Assembly: GCA_964424635.1 (NCBI GenBank)
Contig: CAYRJC010000001.1
Coordinates: 1 to 44,703, forward strand
Length of the DNA: 44,703 nt
DNA from: UBA920 sp964424635
Lineage (GTDB): Bacteria > Patescibacteriota > Doudnabacteria > UBA920
Direction: 5' to 3'
A program made the translations under genes and the position numbers. The notes beneath the pieces were generated by a model that was not told the DNA's origin, did not search any database, and saw only the letters and a list, made by a program, of their open reading frames with translations. Every line of letters starts with the position of its first letter. Position 1 is the stretch's first letter. This document shows positions 1-7,675 of the stretch, piece by piece.

Positions 1-26
1 ATGATACAATAGATGTAAAAGAGTGT

Positions 27-803
27 ATGAAATACAAAACCAAAAATAAAGAAAATAACAGACAGTCTGGGTTTACTTTAATAGAATTACTTGTTGTGAT
101 TTCTATTTTTGCTTTTCTTGCCACCTTGATTTTATTCTCTTTGGTTAGTGCCAGAGAAAAGGCTAGAAACGCTAAACGGGGTGAAGATTTTAACGTTGTG
201 GTTAAAGCTATGGAGTTTTATTATGATAAATATGGCTCTTATCCAAATGGTAATAATTTAGCTTCAGAAAATACCGCATATAGTTTTCAGGATTTATCTT
301 CTTTTTTAGTACCAGAATTTTTGGCAGGTATGCCAGTTGATCCTTCTTTTGCTGTTGGTAATTTTGATAATAGTTTAATTGCTAAAACTGCTTTGGCTCA
401 AGATTCTGGAGATCAGGAGTATAAAATATGGTCAGAGTTTTATAATTCAGGGAGCCTGAAATCTTTAGAGGACTGGGATCAATATAAAGAATTTGCGGCA
501 TCAGCAGAGGCGGTTTCTGATGTTGATAGTTTTTATAAATTTAAAGATAGTAAGATCTGGAATAATTTTCAAGATTCAAAATTTTATAATGTATGGACTG
601 ATTATTATGACTCTAATTCACCGACAGAAGAATCAGACGATCCGGGAGTGGTATTTTTGGATTACCAATATTATTGGGTGAATGATGGTAAGGATTATGC
701 AATAATGATTCCTTATGCCAACGAGCATGATGGGGTAGATTGTATGTATAGAACATCTGGAGCTGCTGGTGTTGCTCCCGAAATCCCTAACTGTGAAAAT
801 TAA
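27..803 (+). CDS. Type IV pilin / pseudopilin-like protein
   Basis: The N-terminus is a class III prepilin signal: a charged leader of 15 residues ending in Gly, then FTLIELLVVISIF, with Glu at +5 of the mature protein, followed by one long hydrophobic helix. Prepilin peptidase would cut after Gly15, and the product would sit in a type IV pilus or a related secretion or DNA-uptake machine. The head starts like GspG/PilA proteins (KAMEFYYDKYGSYP), but residues about 130-205 are an insert rich in Trp, Tyr, Phe and Asp with loose repeats of the type W-x-x-F/Y. Two Cys lie near the C-terminus. A TACAAT hexamer at 5-10 may be its -10. The family call is firm; the role of the insert is unknown. Confidence 0.85.
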   Translation: MKYKTKNKENNRQSGFTLIELLVVISIFAFLATLILFSLVSAREKARNAKRGEDFNVVVKAMEFYYDKYGSYPNGNNLASENTAYSFQDLSSFLVPEFLAGMPVDPSFAVGNFDNSLIAKTALAQDSGDQEYKIWSEFYNSGSLKSLEDWDQYKEFAASAEAVSDVDSFYKFKDSKIWNNFQDSKFYNVWTDYYDSNSPTEESDDPGVVFLDYQYYWVNDGKDYAIMIPYANEHDGVDCMYRTSGAAGVAPEIPNCEN

Positions 804-812
804 TACTAACTT

Positions 813-848
813 AAAAGCATCTTTCAAATCCGAAAGGTGTTTTATTTT
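813..848 (+). terminator. Intrinsic terminator of the pilin gene
   Basis: Stem 813-824 pairs with 833-843 (11 bp including G-T pairs), loop of about 8 nt, followed by a T-rich tail. Confidence 0.7.
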
Positions 849-895
849 AGCCGTAGTAAATTAGGTTTTGTTGTATATAATATATTTTAATAATC

Positions 896-929
896 AAAAA
901 CAACACTTATAATGAGTGTTGTTTTTTTT
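896..929. terminator. Terminator between pilin and tRNA-Lys, bidirectional
   Basis: CAACACT (901-907) pairs with AGTGTTG (915-921) around a 7-nt loop. A-run 896-900 and T-run 922-929 make it usable in both directions. It ends the minus-strand tRNA transcript. Confidence 0.8.
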
Positions 930-1004
930 GGTGGGTCGGGCGGGGTTCGAACCCGCGACAAATGGCTTAAAAGGCCACTGCTCTACCAGCTGAGCTACCG
1001 ACCC
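929..1004 (-). tRNA. tRNA-Lys (anticodon TTT)
   Basis: Read on the minus strand it folds as a full cloverleaf: 7-bp acceptor GGGTCGG/CCGACCC, D-arm GCTC/GAGC, anticodon stem GTGGC/GCCAT with loop CTTTTAA (anticodon TTT), and T-arm GCGGG/CCCGC with loop TTCGAAC. The discriminator is A and CCA is encoded (929-931). Confidence 0.97.
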
Positions 1005-1131
1005 CTGGTTAGAGATTGTGTAAGTAATTTATAAATACTCAACAATTCTAACGCATTTAAGCTTTTTTTTCAAGTACTTAATTTGAGGTTAAGAAGAGGT
1101 TAAAGTGAATGATTTTGGAGATATAATAATT

Positions 1132-3483
1132 TTATTCTTTAGAAGTAGTGTCGTTGTTTCCAATACTATCTTTATCATTATCTTCTGTAGTATTAATAGC
1201 AGCCTTTTTTGTAACTTTCTTAGCTACTTTTTTCTTTGCAACTTTTTTAGCTACCTTCTTTTTAGCTTTAGTCTTATCCGGCTTCTCTTTGGATTCTTTG
1301 TATAATTCTTGTAGTTGAACTTCGGATTCTGGTTTGATGTTTAGTATGAGCGTACAATCTGGCCATCGTGTGCAAGCGTAAAATGGTTTACCACGGCCGC
1401 GGCTCTTTTTTTCTACTACGTCACCAGGTTTATTTTTACGATCCTCTGATTCCAAACACATTGGACAAATAAAACCAGTCTTGTTCCAAATTTTAGAAAT
1501 TCCTTTACAGGTAGGATAATCACTGCAGCCTAAGAAGAAGCCGAATCTTCCTCGTTTAACATTCATATGTTTATCACAAATTGGGCATTTGTAATCTTTG
1601 GTCTTTTCTTCTAGTTCAGCGATTTGAGCCGCTTCTTCTGGCATTGGCTGAGTCACTTTACTTCCTTCTTCTGGACAAGCCAAAAATTTACCCATACGCC
1701 CATACTTAATCAACATTGGTTGGCTGCAGTGAGGGCAAGGAGTTGTAGAAACCTCGATTTGTTTTTCTACCGAAGCTTCTTTTTCTATTAAATGTTTTTT
1801 AAATGGTCCGTAAAAATCTTCTAAGACCGGTACCCATTTGAGTTTACCTTCGGCAATTTGATCGAAGTCTTCTTCGATTTTAGATGTAAAAGTAATATCA
1901 ACTATTTCAGGGAAGTTTTCTACTAACATATCTGTAACCAAAAAACCTTCTTCTGTAGGAGAATATTTTTTATCTTCTTTGGTCACATAGCCGCGTTCTT
2001 GAATCGTAGTTAAGGTTGGAGCATATGTGGAAGGACGGCCCACACCAGCAGCTTCTAGTGCTTTAACAAGAGTAGCATCAGAGTATCTCGCTGGTGGTTC
2101 TGTAAAATGTTGAATAGGGGAAAGTTGATGAAGCTGAAGAATTTCTTCGACAGAAAGTTCTGGTAGTATACCTTCGATTTCATCTTCTTCGCTTTTTTCA
2201 TCCACACCTTCTGTGTAAGCTCTAATAAAACCATCAAACTTTACAACTTGCCCGTTTGCACGGAAAGTATATTTGTTTGCTTCGCTGCTGTTGCCTGCAG
2301 AAATATCTACTGCGGTCTGATCAAAAATTGCTTGCTGCATTTGGCAGGCTAAAGTTCTTTTCCAAATTAAATCATATAATCTGACAGCGTTCCGTTCGGT
2401 TTTAGTTGTCATATTACTTGGTAGTAAAGATAAGTCTGTAGGGCGAATCGCTTCGTGGGCTTCTTGCGCTCCTTTACTTTTATTAGAAAAGTAACGCGGT
2501 TCGTTTAGGCCGTACTGTTTTCCAAATTCCGAGCTAATTACTTCTTGCGCTTGCTCTAAGGCAGATTTAGCTAGGTTTAAACTGTCGGTACGCATATAGG
2601 TGATAAAACCGTTTTCATATAAATTTTGAGCAACAGCCATAGTTTGCTTAGCACTAAATCCTAACTTACGAGCAGCTTCTTGTTGTAAAGTAGAAGTTGT
2701 AAATGGAGGAGAAGGATTGCGCTTAACTTCTTTTTTGGTAATATCAGAAACACTATAAACTCCGCCTTCTAAATCGGAGGTGATTTTTTTAGCTTGGTTC
2801 TCATTATTGATTCCCATTTTACCAACAGTCTTACCATCGATTTTGGTTAGTTTGGCAGTAAATTTGATATCACTTTTTTGTTTAGAAAGAGATGCTTCGA
2901 TGCTCCAATACTCTTCTGCGATAAAAGCTTTAATTTCTCTTTCACGTTCTACTACTAAACGCACGGCCACGCTTTGTACACGACCAGCTGATAGTCCATA
3001 ACGGATTTTCCGCCATAAGAAAGGGGAAAGTTCGTAACCTACTAAACGGTCCAGAACGCGACGGGCTTGTTGAGCATCAACCAAATTAAGGTCAATGGCT
3101 CGCGGATTGGCAAGAGCGTGCTCGATAGCAGATTTGGTAATTTCGTGAAATACAATGCGTTTTAATTTGGAATCATTGTATTTCATACCTAAAGCTTCTA
3201 CTAAGTGCCAAGAAATAGCTTCTCCTTCTCGGTCTTCATCAGTTGCCAATATAATAGAGGAGGCTGCTTTAGCCATTTTTTTAAGCTTGGTGACAACTTC
3301 TTTGGCTTTAGGGGGGATTGTGTATACTGGTTCAAAGTCATTATCAACATCAATAGAAATTTTAGATTTTGGTAAATCACGGACATGGCCAAAACTTGCT
3401 TCGACTTCATAATCGGAACCTAAAAATTTAGAAATAGTTTTTGCTTTAGTAGGGGATTCTACTATAATAAGTTGCTTTGCCAT
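1132..3483 (-). CDS. topA: DNA topoisomerase I
   Basis: Type IA topoisomerase that relaxes negative supercoils. The N-terminal TOPRIM domain shows IIVESPTKAKTI (Glu9) and TDEDREGEA (Asp82, Asp84, Glu86). The active-site tyrosine is Tyr296 in FITYMRTDS. The C-terminus carries three zinc-ribbon repeats. The first has only three cysteines (CPHC...FLAC, then PEEGSK), while the second and third have four. After the ribbons comes a tail of Lys/Ala/Val repeats and an acidic end. At 783 aa the length is normal for the family. There is no Shine-Dalgarno sequence before the ATG. It is transcribed towards tRNA-Lys. Confidence 0.97.
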   Translation of the reverse strand: MAKQLIIVESPTKAKTISKFLGSDYEVEASFGHVRDLPKSKISIDVDNDFEPVYTIPPKAKEVVTKLKKMAKAASSIILATDEDREGEAISWHLVEALGMKYNDSKLKRIVFHEITKSAIEHALANPRAIDLNLVDAQQARRVLDRLVGYELSPFLWRKIRYGLSAGRVQSVAVRLVVEREREIKAFIAEEYWSIEASLSKQKSDIKFTAKLTKIDGKTVGKMGINNENQAKKITSDLEGGVYSVSDITKKEVKRNPSPPFTTSTLQQEAARKLGFSAKQTMAVAQNLYENGFITYMRTDSLNLAKSALEQAQEVISSEFGKQYGLNEPRYFSNKSKGAQEAHEAIRPTDLSLLPSNMTTKTERNAVRLYDLIWKRTLACQMQQAIFDQTAVDISAGNSSEANKYTFRANGQVVKFDGFIRAYTEGVDEKSEEDEIEGILPELSVEEILQLHQLSPIQHFTEPPARYSDATLVKALEAAGVGRPSTYAPTLTTIQERGYVTKEDKKYSPTEEGFLVTDMLVENFPEIVDITFTSKIEEDFDQIAEGKLKWVPVLEDFYGPFKKHLIEKEASVEKQIEVSTTPCPHCSQPMLIKYGRMGKFLACPEEGSKVTQPMPEEAAQIAELEEKTKDYKCPICDKHMNVKRGRFGFFLGCSDYPTCKGISKIWNKTGFICPMCLESEDRKNKPGDVVEKKSRGRGKPFYACTRWPDCTLILNIKPESEVQLQELYKESKEKPDKTKAKKKVAKKVAKKKVAKKVTKKAAINTTEDNDKDSIGNNDTTSKE

Positions 3484-3617
3484 AATTATTTTAATTAGAA
3501 TCGTAATAGCTTTTATAAGTACAATGGTGATTCTATACGAGAGTGGTGGGGATTGTCAAATTTCTACTATAATGTTACCATAGTAAGTCTTGAAAAAATA
3601 TTTATTGGAGGAAAAAT

Positions 3618-3944
3618 ATGGCTAATAGATTGGGAATTGAATGTCCGACATTCGAAAGCTTGTTAGAAGAAAAATCTAAAAGCAATTATGATTTATTTTT
3701 AGAACAACAAACCGCTCAGGTATTGCTTAACTGTGTTATTAATCGTATACGAACGGCTTTGGCTTTGTGTCATCAACAGCTGAAGTTTAAAGCTTTATAT
3801 AATGAGGGTGAAGAGTCTTTTTACTCTGAAGTTTTGGATGTTCTTAATGATAAAGGTTTTCAGGTAAAGGTTTATAGAAGGCGACTTAAAAAAGCTACTT
3901 CTATCAGAAGGTGGTATTGGACTATTGATTTGAAACCAGAATAA
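3618..3944 (+). CDS. Small protein of unknown function
   Basis: 108 aa with no family I recognise. The N-terminal half is predicted helical with several Cys. The C-terminal part reads FYSEVLDVLNDKGFQVKVYRRRLKK and ends with a Trp-rich strand-like stretch, suggesting a small alpha/beta fold. GGAGG at 3607-3611 is ideally placed for the ATG. A TATAAT at 3568-3573 may be the -10. The next gene starts 15 nt downstream and has a similar helix-then-strand pattern (F-x-x-EV...L-x-x-AGY-x-V), so the two may be distant paralogues in one operon. Confidence 0.75.
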   Translation: MANRLGIECPTFESLLEEKSKSNYDLFLEQQTAQVLLNCVINRIRTALALCHQQLKFKALYNEGEESFYSEVLDVLNDKGFQVKVYRRRLKKATSIRRWYWTIDLKPE

Positions 3945-3959
3945 TATTAGGAGGAAATT

Positions 3960-4256
3960 ATGATAAAACCAAGGGATGCAATTAATTTGAGAGGGCAGAA
4001 AATGAGTATGAAGGGAGCAAGAGCTTATATCAAGACTTGTATCAGGTTAGCAGTTGAACATGAAAGACCTGATATTCATCCGCATAAATCTTTGTTTTCT
4101 AAGGAAGTTGAGGATCAGTTGGTTCTTGAATTGCGGGACGCAGGGTATACTGTGACAAATGATGAGTATTCTATGAAAATCTATTTCCCTCAGCATATGT
4201 GGGATGAAGTTGACTGTAGAGAAAAGAAAGAAAACTCTGAAAGCGTTCCAGGTTAA
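3960..4256 (+). CDS. Small protein of unknown function, second of a pair
   Basis: 98 aa, basic N-terminus, no recognised domain. GGAGG at 3950-3954 lies 5 nt before the ATG. The segment LFSKEVEDQLVLELRDAGY resembles the FYSEVLDVLNDKGF stretch of the upstream gene, and both end in short strands. This suggests gene duplication, though the similarity is too weak to be sure by eye. The transcript ends at a hairpin that lies inside the 3' end of the convergent capA gene. Confidence 0.72.
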   Translation: MIKPRDAINLRGQKMSMKGARAYIKTCIRLAVEHERPDIHPHKSLFSKEVEDQLVLELRDAGYTVTNDEYSMKIYFPQHMWDEVDCREKKENSESVPG

Positions 4257-4289
4257 AATTTTTGTCTTACTCATTGTGTTGAAAATAGT

Positions 4290-5435
4290 TTAAGGCGTAA
4301 TCACATTTGTGGTTACGTCGATTTTTTTAAATATATTTTGTTTTTCTTGTTCTGTAGCAAGTCTTGGAGTAGAATAGTTTTCTATGATAACTGGGATTAG
4401 CTCAATTTGTTTAATGATTGTTGGGACAGGGCTTCCTTGGATATCATTACCACAAGCAGAACTGCCTGCTTGATTGTTGCATTTACCAGATTTGTTTAAT
4501 GTAATTTTCAAAGTCAATCCTTCTTTAGTAGCCTGACTCCATTCTTGATCAAACACAAAATTTCCTAAGGAGTAAAATATATATTTTCCTTTGTAAACTT
4601 CGAAAGGTTGGATCCAGTGAGGATGAGCACCTATAACTATATCAGCACCGTTATCGATAGCCGCTCGCGCAAAGTCTATCTGGTCTTGATTGGTTTTTGT
4701 AGTATATTCTGTTCCTGCATGCATTGTTGCAACTACAAAGTCGCTGTTATTTTTTAGTTGAGTAATTGATCTTTTAATTTTTTCTACATCGCCAATATTG
4801 GCAACATAAGGACTAACTGGCGCATAGCTTGCTCCGATAAAACCAATTTTGATTCCTTTACTTTCGTAAATCTCTCCTTGCCATGCGCTGCTTTTGTCGC
4901 TACCTACACCAACTGTTTTAATAGAGTTTTCTTCCAAATAACTTTTCGTAAAATTTATTCCATTTTTGCCTTGATTAAGAATATGATTATTAGCTAAATT
5001 AAGTATTTTGAAATTATATTTTGATAATCCATTTATAGTCCAAGTTGGGGCGTTGAAAGTAAAGCTATTTACATTATTTTCAAATTCATCATTTCCGGAA
5101 AAAGGGGATTCTAGATTTCCAAAATTAAAATCTGTGGAATTAAGAAGAGTGTCCAATTTATTGAAAGGTAGAGAGGAGTTTTTTTGATTTTTTAACATCG
5201 TACCTGCGACATTTCTGGACAGCATAATATCACCAACTGCAAGGAAGGTAATTTCTGTGTTATCTTGTTTTTTAGTCATGTCTTGTCCGGTCTGGTAATA
5301 ATCTTGTAGTGTGTCTTTTTTGGTTGATAACAAATTAGAATCTATTGATTTTGAGGTGGTTTTATAATTATCCCAATAATAAAACCCACCAATAATGATT
5401 GCTGTGATAATAAGAAAGGGGAGTAGTTTTTTCAT
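4290..5435 (-). CDS. capA: CapA-family metallophosphatase-like protein
   Basis: Member of the PGA_cap (poly-gamma-glutamate synthesis CapA) family, a calcineurin-like metallophosphoesterase fold. After an N-terminal membrane anchor (about residues 3-22) come the family motifs AVGDIMLSR, FGNLESPFSG, NLANNHILNQG, ATMHAGTEY, GADIVIGAHPHW and FYSLGNFVFDQ, which carry the Asp, Asn and His metal ligands. The substrate cannot be told from sequence, and many CapA homologues act on cell-surface polymers unrelated to polyglutamate. Its ATG overlaps the TGA of dprA (ATGA), so the two are one operon and probably translationally coupled. Confidence 0.88.
   Translation of the reverse strand: MKKLLPFLIITAIIIGGFYYWDNYKTTSKSIDSNLLSTKKDTLQDYYQTGQDMTKKQDNTEITFLAVGDIMLSRNVAGTMLKNQKNSSLPFNKLDTLLNSTDFNFGNLESPFSGNDEFENNVNSFTFNAPTWTINGLSKYNFKILNLANNHILNQGKNGINFTKSYLEENSIKTVGVGSDKSSAWQGEIYESKGIKIGFIGASYAPVSPYVANIGDVEKIKRSITQLKNNSDFVVATMHAGTEYTTKTNQDQIDFARAAIDNGADIVIGAHPHWIQPFEVYKGKYIFYSLGNFVFDQEWSQATKEGLTLKITLNKSGKCNNQAGSSACGNDIQGSPVPTIIKQIELIPVIIENYSTPRLATEQEKQNIFKKIDVTTNVITP
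4296..4328 (+). terminator. Terminator of the 3618-4256 pair, inside the 3' end of capA
   Basis: CGTAATCAC (4296-4304) pairs with GTGGTTACG (4309-4317), then a run of seven T from 4322. The same bases encode the last residues of CapA on the other strand. Confidence 0.8.
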
Positions 5436-6529
5436 ATTAACTTTTGATAAACTTGAGTGCTGATTTGGGAAATTATTTTATTCATTTCAAATTCAGACAG
5501 AATCGATAATAGTTCTGATAATGGAAGCTTGGTTTGTTCTAATAATTTTTCAAGTTCTATAGCCCCGCTTCGCATACATTTTATCACAGCTAATTGATTG
5601 CTGGTAAATTTTTGTTCTTGCTTGTTGATTTTATTTTTGACTCCGAACTCGCTTAGTAAATAATCGGTAGAACTTAGTATTTGCGCCCCATGAGAAATTA
5701 AGTTATTGGTTCCGCTACTTTGTTCAGAAAATATTGAACCAGGTACTGCATAAACTGAGCGATTGTATTCTGTAGCAAAGTCAACAGTTAATAAAGCACC
5801 GCTTTTGTTTGCTGCCTCAGCGATTATAGTAGCTTGACTTAATCCCGCAATGATTCTGTTTCGGGCGACAAATTGATATTTTAAAGATGTAGTCTGAGGA
5901 GGGTATTCTGAAATCAACAAACCACCTTTTCTTAAGATTTCTATTGCTAAATTATAATTAGTCTTAGGGTATATGCTTAAGTCGTCAATTCCACTTCCTA
6001 GTACGGCAATAGTCTTTAAACTTTTCTGTAATGCTGCCTGATGGCTGGTAGTATCAATACCAATTGCCAAGCCGGATATAATTGTTATTTCCGAACTCCT
6101 TAATTCAGAAATTATTTTTTCAACAACTAATTTACCATAACTAGAAGCTTTACGGCTCCCAACAATTGCCAAAGATTTGGTATTAAGTAGTTTTATATTT
6201 TCACCGCGGTAATATAGTATCAGTGGCGGATCGGGGATTTGGAGTAAAAGGCTTGGGTAATCTGAATCAAAAATATTTATAGCTTTAATCTGGTTGTGTT
6301 CTAGTAATGCTAAGAATTTCTCTTTTGATTCATTTTTAAAATAGGACAAAAATTTTTGAGTTTGACCAAGGTTTAATTTTATCTCCTTGCAGAATTTTAA
6401 TAAATCAAAATTACTTAAATCTAAATTAGGATTTAGTATTGGCCAATCTCGCAAGGCTTCTATTAAAGCTGGCTTAATAGAGCTTATGGATTTGGATAGT
6501 ATATATAGTAGGAAAGTAAGGTCATTCAT
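5432..6529 (-). CDS. dprA: DNA-processing protein DprA (Smf)
   Basis: DprA binds incoming single-stranded DNA during natural transformation and loads RecA. The Rossmann-like core shows YPSLLLQIPDPPLILYYRG (about residues 91-109), IVGSRKASSYG (122-132), ISGLAIGID, VLGSGIDDLSIYP, ISEYPP, FVARNRIIAGLS, EAANKSGALLTVDFA and AVPGS. A winged-helix-like domain follows at the C-terminus. Length 365 aa is normal. With comEC and the pilin in the same window this fits a DNA-uptake pathway. Confidence 0.95.
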   Translation of the reverse strand: MNDLTFLLYILSKSISSIKPALIEALRDWPILNPNLDLSNFDLLKFCKEIKLNLGQTQKFLSYFKNESKEKFLALLEHNQIKAINIFDSDYPSLLLQIPDPPLILYYRGENIKLLNTKSLAIVGSRKASSYGKLVVEKIISELRSSEITIISGLAIGIDTTSHQAALQKSLKTIAVLGSGIDDLSIYPKTNYNLAIEILRKGGLLISEYPPQTTSLKYQFVARNRIIAGLSQATIIAEAANKSGALLTVDFATEYNRSVYAVPGSIFSEQSSGTNNLISHGAQILSSTDYLLSEFGVKNKINKQEQKFTSNQLAVIKCMRSGAIELEKLLEQTKLPLSELLSILSEFEMNKIISQISTQVYQKLI

Positions 6530-6619
6530 CTTATAAAAATTATCTCATAATCTAAATAAAGACCGTTTTAATAAACGTTCAATGTTTAATAAGTTATTTA
6601 TAAACTCCAAATTTAGTAC

Positions 6620-6648
6620 TTGACAAAATCTCTAAAGAAGTGTATAAT
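6620..6648 (+). promoter_or_regulatory. Consensus sigma70 promoter of the 6.6-kb RNA
   Basis: TTGACA (6620-6625), a 17-nt spacer and TATAAT (6643-6648): a perfect consensus. No start codon follows at a sensible distance; the transcript enters a highly structured, non-coding stretch. Predicted transcription start about 6655. Confidence 0.92.
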
Positions 6649-6654
6649 AGATTA

Positions 6655-6863
6655 AAGCTTGAATTTGGGATGAACGGGCTTTTAAAATTTATCTTTAATA
6701 CCCTGCTTGCAAGTCGCGAATACATAGATCATCCCTCCTATTCTATGTTTCTAGCGGTCAAGTAGAGCTGTTGTACTTTTGTCCGGCAGTTCTCACTTGT
6801 AGGTGGGGTAGTGAAGATAAATAAACCGCAAAACAAAAATTAATGTTGTGCGGTTTTATTTTC
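6655..6863 (+). ncRNA. Structured non-coding RNA with an anti-Shine-Dalgarno-like loop
   Basis: About 210 nt from a consensus promoter to an intrinsic terminator. A long helix pairs 6687-6714 with 6795-6822 (27 of 28 positions, including wobbles). It encloses a hairpin ACATAG (6722-6727)/CTATGT (6743-6748), whose loop contains CCTCCT (6734-6739). The 5' segment GGGATGA (6667-6673) is complementary to TCATCCC (6729-6735) in that loop, giving a pseudoknot. A further small stem AAGTA (6760-6764)/TACTT (6774-6778) follows. Loop and flank (6727-6744) resemble the 16S rRNA 3' end. The rod shape recalls 6S RNA and the pseudoknot recalls large structured RNAs such as raiA, but I see no diagnostic motif of either. 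The identity is open. Confidence 0.75.
6823..6863 (+). terminator. Terminator of the structured RNA
   Basis: AAACCGCA (6823-6830) pairs with TGCGGTTT (6849-6856), followed by TATTTT. Its loop is AT-rich and long (about 18 nt). Confidence 0.7.
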
Positions 6864-6871
6864 GCAAAAAT

Positions 6872-6904
6872 CCTGGCGTTATGCCAGGTATCTGTACGCA
6901 GATA
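6872..6904 (+). promoter_or_regulatory. Tandem hairpins before a small gene
   Basis: CCTGGC (6872-6877)/GCCAGG (6883-6888) is immediately followed by TATCTG (6889-6894)/CAGATA (6899-6904). The two stems abut and could stack. They lie 10 nt before an AGGAGG ribosome-binding site, so they may shape translation of the gene at 6927 or stabilise its mRNA. Confidence 0.5.
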
Positions 6905-6926
6905 AAATTTAACAGGAGGTGACGTT

Positions 6927-7220
6927 ATGTCATCAAATGATCCGCAGTATAATATTACAAATGGTCCCAGTAAGTGGGATTTGTCTACAAATTTTTTTAC
7001 TGAAGTATCTAAGAGAGGTAATTTATTTTTTACTATAAAATCAAATCGTAGTATTAATATAAAACTCGCTAAAGTTGCCCTGAACATAATATGGTTAGGG
7101 TTAGAGGATGGTTCCGCAGATAATTTTTTAATAAAAGGTTCTAGTAGTGAATATAATTTTAGCGGCTTTTACAATTCAAGAGAAAGGACTGGTTATATTA
7201 ATTTCACTGCTCGGAAATAA
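6927..7220 (+). CDS. Small protein of unknown function
   Basis: 97 aa, no family recognised. Composition is polar with alternating hydrophobic residues (NLFFTIKSNRSINIKLAKVA, then FLIKG, YNFSGFY, GYINFTARK), suggesting a small beta-rich fold. AGGAGGTGA stands 6 nt before the ATG. No separate promoter is evident, so it may be expressed by read-through of the structured RNA upstream. A hairpin AGCCGC/GCGGCT follows the stop without a T-run. Confidence 0.7.
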   Translation: MSSNDPQYNITNGPSKWDLSTNFFTEVSKRGNLFFTIKSNRSINIKLAKVALNIIWLGLEDGSADNFLIKGSSSEYNFSGFYNSRERTGYINFTARK

Positions 7221-7280
7221 TTTTTCTAGCCGCACATGAATTATATGCGCGGCTTCAAATAAAATTAGGAGGAGAAAATA

Positions 7281-7589
7281 ATGTCATATCATGTTGTTGA
7301 AAGAGACTAAAGTGGAAAGATACTGGCTATCCAGTCTACTGAACTCACAACTCAAAGTTTGATAAGAGTTGGTGATCGTGTCAGGGCTAATGGTCGGATA
7401 TTTGTTCAAGCAGGCGAGATGGGAGAAGTTGTTACTTTGCATGAATGTTTTGTTAAAGGTCGCACTAACGATGTAATTGATGTAGCGTGGGATAACGGAG
7501 ACCCTGATTGTCCAGACCCGATGAAATATAAGGATCTTGATTTTGAATTTATAAAGAGAACAAATCAAGCTCGATCAGAAGTCAGTTAA
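7281..7589 (+). pseudogene. Small SH3-like protein gene with an in-frame TAA at codon 10
   Basis: AGGAGG is perfectly placed for an ATG at 7281, but the frame meets TAA at 7308-7310 after nine residues (MSYHVVERD). The same frame is then open from 7311 to 7589 and codes SGKILAIQSTELTTQ followed by LIRVGDRVRANG and GEMGEVVTLHE, which looks like a small SH3/KOW-type barrel. The only alternative start is TTG at 7359 without a ribosome-binding site. Either a nonsense mutation, a sequencing error, or stop-codon read-through/restart would explain it. The uninterrupted protein would be about 102 aa. Confidence 0.6.
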
Positions 7590-7592
7590 GTT

Positions 7593-7624
7593 AAAAGCAG
7601 TAATTATACTGCTTTTTTATTTTT
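7593..7624 (+). terminator. Intrinsic terminator
   Basis: AAAAGCAGTA (7593-7602) pairs with TACTGCTTTT (7607-7616) around ATTA, followed by T-rich sequence. Confidence 0.85.
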
Positions 7625-7675
7625 AGTATTTTGTATAAATAAATCCTGAATAGGGTTGTAGAATTATTTCCAAAA

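Noticed and set aside
1105..1305. Plus-strand frame opposite the end of topA
   Set aside because: It is the shadow of the Lys/Ala-rich tail of TopA, has no ribosome-binding site and has a Phe/Ser/Leu-rich composition typical of antisense frames.
6655..6863. Calling the RNA 6S, SRP, tmRNA or RNase P RNA
   Set aside because: It lacks the SRP tetraloop/asymmetric loop core, a tRNA-like end and the RNase P conserved segments; a 6S-type central bubble is not evident. Length and rod shape alone do not identify it.
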